Below, piece after piece: positions 33,986-43,591 of a DNA stretch of 64,000 nt (position 1 is its first letter; every line of letters starts with the position of its first letter). The notes under the pieces are model-generated. The model was not told where the DNA came from. It did not search any database and saw only the letters and a list, made by a program, of their open reading frames with translations. The position numbers and the translations under genes were made by a program. The DNA lies in contig OX421963.1 of assembly GCA_949128115.1 (NCBI GenBank), positions 1,550,001 through 1,614,000 of the forward strand, written 5' to 3'. The stretch is from Anaspis maculata (Eukaryota; Arthropoda; Insecta; Coleoptera; Scraptiidae).

Positions 33986-34148
33986 CACAAGCAAATTGAA
34001 TCAGTCACTTTGACAAATAACTAATTCCAAAATTTGCCACACGAGCGCAAGCAACAGTGGACGGCTCCCGGAATTTTCACGACATTAAAGTAGCACACAT
34101 TTGAATGCCTCGTTCAGTCTCCTTACCTCTAACCTCCATGGGTGTAGT

Positions 34149-34290
34149 ATAAAAAAAAACGATAGAACATCTTTGCTTTCAAGAAGCCTCTGAAATAACA
34201 GAACATTCTGGGCAACCAGTGCTTCCGAATTAGATAAACTCTCCTAGATGGGAAATAGTAATATTACGTACCGAGGTGGAAAGCGTCTCG
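34149..34290 (-). other. Gene B intron segment homologous to the gene A intron next to its acceptor
   Basis: Plus-strand text (a run of A, then GATAGAACATCTTTGCTTTC, AGAAGCCTCTGAAATAAC and AACCAGTG) matches 11777-11920 just upstream of gene A exon 2. It marks the ancestral intron end of gene B before the transposons at 18-34 kb came in. Confidence 0.6.
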
Positions 34291-35599
34291 TTACAGCCAA
34301 GGGATTCGATATATTACAGTGGCGCGCCGAGGTGAGATAGAATCCCGCAGGCTGCAATGGGCGCTTTCTATTTACCGACACAAGTCAACTTGCGTCGAAA
34401 CAAATCGCCACAAATGCTTTCCATTCGATTTGTGTTGGTGTGTGTCATCGACACAAGCTAACACAAGCCGACTCGCACGGAAGTGGAAGTTGGGGCAATT
34501 ACCTATAGCAAACTTTCTTGGGGATTTTTACCTATCGCGTTTTTGTCTGACGTTGACTCAGACTTGACACTAAATGGCCGAGTCTTTATTCACGTAAATA
34601 TTATGCGATATTTATATGTAGGTGAACGTGAAATTGGTAAACACTTCTAAGGCTTCCAAGCGTCTTATTTGATTAATTAATTATAGTCATTTATCTTTTG
34701 AGTTTTGACAGATGTTTCTACGCATGACCGAGTCAAAAATATGACATTCGTAACACAAAGCCCACGAAACGTGCTCCATTTATGTCGACTCGTGTTGACA
34801 CAAACCGACACAAAGTGTTTTAAATGGAAATCATCCAATGACGCTTTACTCCGTGGTATGTATAGGACTTAATTCACAATGATCCCGTTTGAATATTGTT
34901 ACAAGCGGCGATTCTGGATAACACGCGATCTTCCTAGACTCTTACCCTTGGATCGCAGTGTACAACTACGGAGCGTAAGCGTAAGCTTTTTCCTGTACAA
35001 ATGTATGGAGACTTCAGCAGTGGGTCAAGCTACATCTGTCCACTTTGGCGGAGGTGCCACATACCAGAACACACGGGAAACACGCGAAAAGTGTGTGATT
35101 ATTCGGAAGTCGTCTAGAAACCATATGCCGGGTCACTATGAAAATTGCTGGAGGAAGATGGAAAGTTCGGGAACACTAATCGGAGGCATACAGCGTGTCC
35201 CAGTGAAGTGGAATCACCTCAATATTTTCTTCCCTGGCAGTTTTTCGGGAAATTTCTTCCAGGGGTATAACGATTTTGACCATTGCGGATGTGTTGGTGA
35301 CATTATTTTTAATTGCCAATCATATTTTTTGACAGATAACAAGTTTTTTGATTTTCGTTGACAAACTTTTCCTCCGCAAGGTAATATTTTTTTTGTTTTT
35401 GTCATTATACTGTCACTGAAAAATGACAGTTGATTTGTCCAGGAGAAAACGAAATAGGACACTACTGTTGGTTGAATTTGACTACTGCAGAAGATCCCAA
35501 AGAGAAATTTGTGATATCTCAACAACATGTATCCGAACAAGAACCTGGTATGTCAGAGCCAGAGCTCAAAGCCTTGTAAGCCAAATCAATCAGCAATTC
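34291..35599. other. No gene; weak inverted repeat
   Basis: A loose inverted pairing of GACACAA-rich text (34365-34460 against 34780-34840) may be an old MITE. The longest frame (34879-35361) has no known motif. Confidence 0.4.
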
Positions 35600-35767
35600 A
35601 GGACTAGATTTAGTTGATTTCCACATTCCACTGTGAACATGTAGTGAATTAAAGAAAGGTCCACTTGTCATTTTTTCTAAATTCACAATAAATAACTGTT
35701 CAAAAACCTCCCGCGGATCCTTATTTCTGAAGCAATTTCTACACATTTGGTAGTGATCGTGAGCCAA
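35600..35767. repeat. Solitary copy of an F2-arm module
   Basis: About 165 bp match the F2 arm blocks (GGACTAGATTTA, AAAGAAAGGTCCACTTGT, CACAATAAATAACTG, TTATTTCTGAAGCAATTTCT, TTTGGTAGTGATCGT) without F2 ends nearby. On the minus strand the module stays open (HDHYQMCRNCFRNKDPREVF), as in F2a (28869-29100). It could be a coding remnant captured by F2, or a fragment of F2. Confidence 0.65.
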
Positions 35768-36879
35768 GAATTCGAGCAGTTGAAAAAAATGCTAACAAAA
35801 AATCCAGTTTTACAGTTTTATGATGAGAAATAAGAAATAGTTTTGTCGGTTGACAGCTCCTCAGATTGTCAAATTTTGGAGAATTCAATAGACCTTCACT
35901 TTTGATATGAAACCTGAAATTTTATGACAAATTTTCCGAAAATATGTTTTTTGGTCGTCATATTTTCAAAATTATGGCCAGAACAGCAGATATACGAAGT
36001 GAAAAAGTGGATACTCTAAATAATGATCTTAAATTTCATCATAATAATGAGTTTCGAATGTATCTGGTATCCTTCAAATGCTATATTACCTTTATTTCTT
36101 TCTAAAGTCAATTTACTTTCACAGTTCACCCTGTAGTTACACAAATAACATCACCATGATCGATTTTCTAAATTTTTCATCATCTATGGTTAGTGGCCAA
36201 AAGCTATTTATGGTTAATTTGCTCACTACATGACGGTGGTATCAATTTAACATGCTGATTGAATGCCGAAAGTTGATGCTTCCGGAAGTACTGAAAGCTC
36301 TAACTCAAGAACCATAAATCGCACATAAATGACTAATACGTCAAATTGTAGAGATTTGAATGGGCTTTTCTCCGCATATACACGTTCTAATCTTGAGTCA
36401 GTTGAATTCAAGATATCAACAAAAAACTGTTTTTTGGGCTCCATCTTTTCAATATGGCAGCCAAAACGGCAAGGATACGAAGTGGAAAAGTATAAATTCG
36501 GAAAGAGCACCTCAAGATCTATGATACTGCCAGGTTTAAAAAATATCGGATAACCTTCAAAAAATGGCGGAATTTAGCATATCTTATAAAGACAATTTTG
36601 ACAGTTTCACGGAGTTACGTTTGTAAATTCAGGTATGAAGTAAGAAGAGAATTCTTTTGTTTACAAAATGACGTGTCAGATGTTGGAATCCGTTGAAAAA
36701 CAAACGAGATACAGCCAGTTTTTTTATTACCAAATGAAGCCCATTTTGGCGCCTCCACAATATTTGCCTGCAGTAAATGCCAATATTCCATCATAATTTT
36801 TCATAGTCCTTGATTCCCCAGGAATCGATTAAGACATAACTCTATATATCTTCACGAAGCTGCACACGGCACGACCTAT
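35768..36879. other. No gene seen
   Basis: AT-rich intronic DNA of gene B, with one CACCCTGTA at 36127. Confidence 0.5.
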
Positions 36880-38428
36880 GCTCCCATACTATGGGGGCCA
36901 ATGGGGTTCTAGATAACAGAAGAAGACAAAATAGTGCTCACTGGAAATCTGCAAGCCATTAGAAAGCATAGAAGAGCTAATCAGAGTTCCAAACGCCAGG
37001 GGAGGACACAAAGGTCCCAATAGTGTTCCGAATGAATAGGGCACAAGGTCAAGATTGCTTATTAAATCGCCCAACGCGGTTGGTTACAAGAGATTTGGAA
37101 GCTCCGGGAAAAATGCAAGGGGGCTCAACAGAGCTTCAATAGACATTTACAAGATGAAAGGGCTCAGTAGAGCTTCCAACAACCGAATAAGGCACAAGGG
37201 GGCCAATGAGGCTCAAAATTACACAAAAAGGCAAAATGGGGCCTATGGAATTCTGAAAGTCACAACAGAGCATGGGAGCTCATCAGAGCTCTAATAATAA
37301 ACGACAGATGAGGACACAAAAAAGCCCGAAAGGGCTCGAAATACTACATTATAGGCACAAGCATCCTCAATAAATTACCCACAGGGTTGCTTACTAAACC
37401 TCTGGAAGCCACAGAGAAATTATTAAGGCTCAGTATGGCTTCACAAAACATTTACGAAACAAAGGGGCTCAGCAAGGCTTTGACAATGCAGTAAGGCGCA
37501 AGGGAGCACAGTTGGGCTCTGGGTAACACAAAAAGGTGAAATGGGGCCTACTGAAATCCTGTAAGCGTTAAAAACCATAAGGGAGCTTATCAGAGCTCCA
37601 ATCGACAGATGAAGACAGAAAGGGGGCCCTATGGGGCTCGGACTGAGACGTGAAGGCAAATGACTGCTTACTTCAGCTTTGAAAGTTCCGGAAACAACGA
37701 AAAAGAGTTCAGCAGGGCTCCGAAAGACATTCACGAAGCAAGGGGGCCATTGGGGCTTCCCTTTTACAACGCAATAAGGCACAAGGAGGGCACTGAGGCT
37801 CTGGATAACACAAGATACGACAAAATAAGACCAACTCCAATCCTAAAAGCCATAAAAAACATAAGGGAGCTTATTAGTGTTCCAGACGACAGATGAGAAC
37901 ATGAGGGAGCCTGTTAGTGCTCCGAATAACAGATGAAGGCACCACAAGGTTGCTACTACAGTTCTCGAAGCCACGAAAAAATGGAAGTGGGCTTTGAAGG
38001 GCTTCAAAAAACAATAACAAAACAAAAAGGCCCAGTATGGCTTCTAACAACGCAATAAGGCGCCAATTGGGAGGGGACCAATGAGGCTCCTGATAACATG
38101 AGAGGGCAAAATGGGGGCTGGTGAAAGTCTGGAAGCCATTGAACATAAGGGAGCCTGATGGATCTCCAAACAACGGATGAGGTCACAAGGGGGCCGACAG
38201 GACTTCGAATAGCATATGAATGCACAGAGTTGCTTATTAAATCGCCGAAAACCATAGAAAAATGCAAAGGAACTTAATAGAGCTCTTAACAACATTGGAT
38301 GAGTAAAGGAATTCAATAGGGCTACTAGCAACCCAATAAGGTACAAGGGTGTCCAGTGGGCTCTGAATACCATAAGCAGGCTAGAGGGGGCTTACTGAAT
38401 TCTGAAAGCCTAAAAACAGTCTTTTTAA

Positions 38429-39369
38429 CCCGTAACCACTGAGGTGGAGTCTCACAGACTCCGCGCCACCTTCAGCTCTCAACCCCATCCCCAATTTTGA
38501 TCTCATCAGTCCACTGGTTCTAGTACCTTCAAACCAAGGGTCAGTCTAGCCGTGCACCAAAGGGAATAAGAGGCATGCTATGATTGCAAAAAAATTTATT
38601 AGAAGTAGAAGTGGAGCAGGAGTCTCGCAGACTCCACCTCAGTAAGAACGTAACTTTTTTATTATTTTCACTTTTCTCAAAAAATAAAATTTTTGGTATA
38701 AAAACTGAATGAAAATGAATCTCAAGCCTGAAACTTCCCGACACAAAGTTACTTCCCTCGATATTGACTTTGAAGACATGCGTTGGATTGGCTTGATGAA
38801 CTTGACAGCGATCTAAGTGAAATTACCTATTCCTGTTCCTGTTCCTGGAAAAAAGACAATTCTGGGGATAGGGATAGACCCTATTTATCCAGATTTCACA
38901 GGGAGACGAAATACATATGTGCTGATTGTCGGGAGCCACTATGTCTCTCTAATGTTCCAAAAAAATCTGTGCAACCCGTGTCGAAAAAAGGGGTAAGAAC
39001 CACCTGCACGATTTTTTTTTTGAAAAAATTTTTCTTTGTTTTTCACATTTTTACTATTTCTCAAGTTTGTTTACCTCATTTACGGAGTTATGTAGCTCAA
39101 TTTTTTGTTTCAAGGTCAGAAATGGCCTAAAAGAAATATGCGTCTTTTTTGTGCAGTAATTTGCTAATTATTTTAATTATAAAGCTGTTGCAGTGTTTTT
39201 TGTTGGAAAATGTATAAATGTACCTCAAAAAACATCACTCTTACTAGTGCAGTACTTGGATTGCATTTATTTCAATTTTTGTACCCTAATTAGCCCAATT
39301 TATTGGTCGGAGTCTGTGAGACTCCACCTCAGCAGTTAAAGGAAAATATAGAACCCCAGTGGTTACGGG
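38429..39369 (+). mobile_element. piggyBac-like element, truncated
   Basis: TTAA at 38425-38428 and 39370-39373 flank CCCGTAACCACTG and its inverse CAGTGGTTACGGG, which is the TTAA/CCC...GGG/TTAA layout of piggyBac. Subterminal GGAGTCTCACAGACTCC-type palindromes occur near both ends and again at about 38620. The 941-bp body keeps only the C-terminal zinc domain of a transposase. Confidence 0.85.
38800..38993 (+). pseudogene. piggyBac transposase C-terminal Cys-rich domain
   Basis: The frame contains RPYLSRFHRETKYICADCRE, then PLCLSNVPKK. C-x2-C...PLC with a preceding R-x-T-x-Y-x-C matches the RING-like cysteine-rich tail of piggyBac transposases. The DDD catalytic core is absent, so it is a remnant. 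Confidence 0.65.
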
Positions 39370-39853
39370 TTAAAGCTCCAAACGCAAATTTAGACAAAAG
39401 AGGACCTAACGGGGGTTCGGCATGGCTAAGATGACAGTAAAGAAAGGAAAGGATCCAATAGGGCTTCGAACGCCACAAAAACGCAAAATCGGAATCACTG
39501 GGATTCGGCAAAGGGGGTCAGCAGGGTTTCAAACGACATTCACTGAACAAAAGGACCTAGTAGAGCTCCCAACAGCACGAAAAAATTCAAATGAGGCTTA
39601 CTCAAGTGCTGGAAGCGAGAAAAAATGTAAGAGGGCACCTCACAGCTCCAAACAAAAACTGGAAGGGGCTTACTAGATCTCCGAAATTCACAAAACGATA
39701 CATTCAATGGTGCCCATCAGGGCTCTAAATTACACAAGAAAGCATAAGAAGACTCACTGGAGCTCTAAAAGCAACAAGAAAGCACAATAGGGGCTATTGA
39801 AGTTGAGACAAAAGGCAAAAAAGATTTTGTCCGCGACCAGATTTTTGGGTCCT

Positions 39854-39967
39854 ATGTGGGTCACGCTCCTATGTGGGCTGGTTTATGCAGATGACGTGAT
39901 GGACACTGTCGAAGATGGCAAGCATGCATGGAACAGAGTCTATCACTACACTGCACGGGAATCACAG
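39854..39967 (+). CDS. Exon 1 of a small secreted-protein gene
   Basis: ATG 39854 starts MWVTLLCGLVYADDVMD, a compact signal peptide with a likely cut after VYA. It continues VEDGKHAWNRVYHYTARESQ and ends at a consensus donor (CACAG|GTGAGTAG) in phase 0. It joins 40168-40398 in phase 0 to give 114 residues. I do not recognise the family. Upstream exons cannot be excluded. The gene lies on the plus strand inside the gene B intron, next to the end of the satellite array. Confidence 0.5.
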
Positions 39968-40167
39968 GTGAGTAGAGACAATACAAATAGAGAAGACCAT
40001 ATGTTTATCACCACCGTCGTCACGGATATTGGGGCATCAAAAATCAGCCAACCTTTTTTTGAATGATGGACTTGCCTGGTTCCTACGCAACCGTAAAAAT
40101 CCGTGACAACATATGGTCTTTTCTATTTGTATTGTCTATAAGTAATATTGATGTCTCAGCCATGCAG

Positions 40168-40398
40168 AGCCTAGAACCAAAGAGACGAATGAGTAATTAC
40201 TTTGAAATAGGATTGAGTCGAGGTACCACCAGCAAGTTCGAAAGAGTAGAACAGCAGAGTGGCCTCAGATTGACTGACTCATATCAAGGATTGGATTCGC
40301 CAAAAATTGGTTTCCGCCTGAAGAGTCTACACCAAAGAACTCATGGCTACGTAAATCTTATCAATCTTACAAGTGATTGTAAGGAACTCTTCAAATGA
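40168..40398 (+). CDS. Exon 2 of the small secreted-protein gene
   Basis: The acceptor GTCTCAGCCATGCAG ends at 40167. The frame reads SLEPKRRMSNYFEIGLSRGT, then TSKFERVEQQSGLRLTDSYQ, GLDSPKIGFRLKSLHQRTH and GYVNLINLTSDCKELFK, ending in TGA. The intron (39968-40167) holds a ~25-bp inverted repeat (ACAATACAAATAGA...GACCATATG and its mirror). A second frame starting at the overlapping ATG 40395 runs 41 codons (GWLVVDDEFGRQQFERHL), so a frameshift or a missed exon end is possible. Confidence 0.45.
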   Translation, partial: SLEPKRRMSNYFEIGLSRGTTSKFERVEQQSGLRLTDSYQGLDSPKIGFRLKSLHQRTHGYVNLINLTSDCKELFK

Positions 40399-40810
40399 TC
40401 AGAGGGTGGCTAGTAGTTGATGATGAATTTGGCCGTCAACAATTCGAACGGCACCTGAGACTGCCCAATCTGCCGAAGGTTCAGGTCACATCTGCAATGG
40501 GGATTATGATGAAGAGTTAGAAGGTACAAAATAGGTATTGAAGAAACCTTACCAGATTCATCTACAGAAACATTTCTGAACGAAGCGAAATGTCACGTCA
40601 AAATTTTTTTGTTGACTTTTGTTTTCCTGACGTTTCTAACTTACCTGGTACAGTTATTTGCACACTACGATAATCAGTATGATCGGTCCTTTCGCGAACG
40701 CACGAAGCGTGCCGAACGGCTAACCCGTCTGCTATATAAAAATATGCCCTCTGCACAGTTCACTAATTTGGTAAAATATAAATTTGTAAAAAATTGTTCT
40801 AGACAATCAC
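40399..40810. other. Gene B intron start, nothing certain
   Basis: Includes the 41-codon frame from 40395 noted above; otherwise AT-rich with no motif. Confidence 0.45.
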
Positions 40811-41582
40811 CTGATTTCAATATCCCAATCACAGTGGTGGGTTGATCCTTGCAAAGAATCGGTCCTCCCTCATCTCCCGGGCAGGCACCTTTGCCTTCCC
40901 CATCGAACTTGGCGCAAAGTATCTTATCTACGATGTCCAAAGGCGACTCACAAACAGAAGCGGGCACCATGGGCAATTCCAAGCACTGCAACGAGCTGGT
41001 AGCGACGTTAACAGCTTTACCGTTAATACTTCCCCAACCCATGGTGAGTGCTTTGGAGCAAAACTGGTCATCACTCGACGGCGGTTGCGGCAGCTTCGCC
41101 ACAACAATGCGGTCGCTCATGTAGAATGCCTTCTTGAGCTCGACCAGTGCGATGTGGTGGGTTACGGTCGAAACTCCATCCGAGGCATTGAAGTATACGT
41201 TGTGTACGTAACGGAGTTGGGACCTTTCGTTAAAACCACTTGTCTCGAAACCGGCACCCCATCCACCTTCGATTAAAACTGGAGTCAACGGATGGAACTT
41301 ACGGAGCAGAGGTAGGGCGCTGGTCAGGACCCATTTTGGATGTATCAGAGTACCGGAATTAAACTTCTCCGTGGCCTGCTTTATCTCCCGCCCGTCCGAA
41401 TGAAATTGAATCGACACGATGAAAGGGTGCTTATCCACTGTACAGAGGGTACCGCCAGCTATTCGGGGTTTTGGCGGTGCCGATGTTGGATCTCGTGTTG
41501 AATCACTGAAACTCGGGTGAACAAGCAGGAGTGTTGTCAGGAAAACACTGAAATTTGGCGATGAAAAAAGTAAACGCGGCAT
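40811..41582 (-). CDS. Gene B exon 1: serine-protease homologue, all three catalytic residues lost
   Basis: ATG 41582 opens a 257-codon exon ending at a GTGATT donor (TTGAAATCAG|GTGATT), phase 1, as in gene A. There is a signal-peptide-like FSVFLTTLLLVHPSF, then PRIAGGTLCTVDKHPFIVS. The His site reads GTLIHPKWVLTSALP (no His57, no Cys58), the Asp site HHIALVELKKAF (Asp102 to His), and the Ser site CPGDEGGPILC (Ser195 to Glu). Cys42 is also replaced (NSGTLIH), matching the loss of its disulfide partner. Exon 2 at 18094-17796 would add the helix, linker and membrane anchor. Gene A is the closest relative; the shared exon phase and promoter indicate duplication. Confidence 0.82.
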
Positions 41583-41665
41583 TTCTCTAAGTGACTAACT
41601 GACACTTTGACATTTTTGTCTTTCGTCGTTGTCATGTCAAAACCTGCTATGCACCTGCAATTTTT
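41583..41665 (-). promoter_or_regulatory. Conserved upstream segment of gene B
   Basis: Plus-strand blocks TTTGACATTTTTGTCTTTCG, TGTCATGTCAAAACCTGC and ATGCACCTGCAA match 15870-15965 upstream of gene A. Likely 5' UTR and proximal promoter. Confidence 0.55.
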
Positions 41666-41936
41666 TTTCAGGTTCCAGCTTTTGTATACCGGGAGTTCGA
41701 TACGGTATCTGGCAGCGTCCACATCACACCTCCGGTACAGATACAGATTTTCGTCTTAGCCTATGTCTTTCGCAATTGTTCTGAGTGTGCTTATCCAAGT
41801 GTTGGTGACTAGAGTGACTTCGTCAATATAAACCAGTCAACAGGTAGAGAAGTATTGTCTTCTGAAGCAAAATCCACATAGAGAATTGAGTGCCTAAAAT
41901 CGACCAACAAGTGCCGTGTTTTTTGCTGATGATAAG

Positions 41937-42340
41937 ATGGCTCCTCCTACATGCCCAATTTGTGGAAATGCCATCGGCTACAACATGGACGAAAGGTGTG
42001 CGAATTGTAAATCTCCATTCCACCTAAAATGCACAAATCTACCACAAGATTACATCAGTGACGGCGAACATGGACCTGTGATGCATGTCGGGAGAAACCG
42101 GGCTCCTCAGGATTGAACCCCACACAATTCGAAGCCATCATGAAAGAGTTCTCTTCACTAAATTTATCTGTAACTCGAATCAACACCCAAATTGCGAAGA
42201 CCAACAAAATATTAGCTGCTCACACAGAACAAATTACCCTATGTCAAGAGGGAGTGAAAAACCTAAAAGAAGCAAACGAAGATCTCGGCGAAAAGTACTC
42301 AAGCCTGGCAAAAACGGTGCAAAAAATCGAGGATTAAATA
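41937..42340 (+). pseudogene. LINE ORF1 fragment with PHD-like finger and coiled coil
   Basis: ATG 41937 starts MAPPTCPICGNAIGYNMDER, then CANCKSPFHLKC. After a one-base shift near 42070 come TWTCDACREKPGSS and a helical stretch (FEAIMKEFSSLNLSVTRI, KTNKILAAHTEQITL, NLKEANEDLGEKYSSL). C4HC3 spacing plus a coiled coil is typical of CR1-like ORF1. It ends by stop at about 42340, and F2b starts at 42421. No ORF2 is seen nearby. Confidence 0.7.
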
Positions 42341-43591
42341 ATGTCATATGCCGAATTCCGTAACATTCCGAGATTGATAACGCATGGTGAAGTACCTATT
42401 GTTTTCTTTTTAGTCCTGTCCCTAGCAGTACTTCTGTAGGAAAAACGATGTAATCAAAAATTTTTTTTTGAAATTGTTAGAGAATCATCCCAGGACAAAT
42501 AATCACTCGGGTGCTTTCGCGATTTCTGGTACATTTTCCAGCAATATCGCATCAAAGTTGGCGGCTGGTCAATTCTTCAGTTCGCTGATATTTCTTGGAG
42601 TTTTTGCGATTTTTTTCAAATAAAAGTACTAATCTACCCAAAAAACAATTCCGGAACGAATGGTGCTGTCAGATTTTGAGTACTTACGTTATACCGGGTG
42701 AAAAAAAAATAAAACGAGTTTTATATTTTTCTTCCAACTTTTTAGTTTCTTGGCCGATTTTCACAAACTTGATGTCAAAAGCTCGCTGACTAAATCGTCT
42801 ACTCAAATCAATTGTCAATATAGCCAAATTATCAAAAATCAAGATGGCGGCGGCGAACTCAAATAAAAATTTGTCGTATTTCGAGAATTATTTTTTTTAT
42901 TTCTAAACTTCGTAAAGAACGACACTGATGGTGGATTCTGGAAGATTCAGCTTTCTTCTGTAATTTGGGACTAGATTTACTTGATTCGCACATTCCACTG
43001 TGAAAATATAGTGAAATAAAGGAAGGTCCACTTGTGATTTTTTCCAAATTCACAATAAATCAGCAGTTTAAAAACCTCCCGCGAATCCTTATTTCTGAAG
43101 CAACTTCTACACACTAGGTAGTGATCGTAAGCTGTGTGCATAGTCTACAAATACCGTGTTGGTGCATGGCCGAAGTTTCGAAATTTTAGATGATAGATGA
43201 CGTAAATGGTGGAGGTGCGCATGTCAAATATTGAATATTCTACTTTTTGTTCTCACATGTTCTGAATAGTCCGGTGGTTAAGCGCCAAAAAAAGCTCGAA
43301 CTATGCATTTTGAGCTTAAGCAATGCGCTTTTGGGGTTCGATTGGGGATCCCCATACCTTAATTTCAAGAGTTGGAGACATCGGTGCACTCGATGCGGAG
43401 GGGGTCTGGGGGGCCCTTGAAAGTTGAAGGTGCGAGGCTTCCCACCAAATCACCATACCACCACGAAATTCCTACTTGGATGTCATTAAACGACTCTAAC
43501 CTACACATTGACAACATTTGTTACCATGTCCCAACAGTTCTTCACACTGAAAAAAATTAATTCTTATGGCAGATCGGAAAAAACTGTTTTT

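Larger units (their letters stand above)
30502..34140 (-). mobile_element. P-like DNA transposon with 31-bp TIRs, 8-bp TSD and THAP exons
   Basis: GGTGTAGT flanks both sides (30494-30501 and 34141-34148), an 8-bp duplication. The ends start CATGGAGGTTAGAG and, after two differing bases, AAGGAGACTGAACGA: 31 bp matching at 29 positions. An 8-bp duplication, 31-bp TIRs and a CATG start are the hallmarks of the P superfamily, and a THAP domain (33985-33476, minus) fits P transposases. F4 (2206 bp plus 3) is inserted, so the P-like body is only about 1.4 kb. It lacks a recognisable catalytic core and is non-autonomous. Confidence 0.82.
36880..39790. repeat. Degenerate satellite array, ~47-bp monomers in a ~285-bp higher-order period
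   Basis: Repeated phrases of the type AAGGGGGCTCAGTAGGGCTT, ACAACGCAATAAGGCAC and AAAAAGGCAAAATGGGGCCT recur. The ...AATAAGGC phrase appears near 37160, 37462, 37740, 38024 and 38305. The GGCAAAATGGGG phrase appears near 36915, 37224, 37528, 37808, 38098 and 38371. Spacing is about 275-310 bp. The array is interrupted by a piggyBac-like element (38429-39369) and resumes to about 39790. Long frames across it are artefacts of the repeat. Confidence 0.8.

Noticed and set aside
34365..34840. MITE from GACACAA-rich inverted text
   Set aside because: Pairing is loose and no ends or duplication could be fixed.
35214..35540. 108-codon minus-strand frame and a 160-codon plus-strand frame nearby
   Set aside because: No recognisable domain, no splice context, and the two overlap each other; probably chance.
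37441..38373. Several overlapping 60-110-codon frames on the minus strand
   Set aside because: They lie on the degenerate satellite and repeat with its period; no motif or start context supports a gene.
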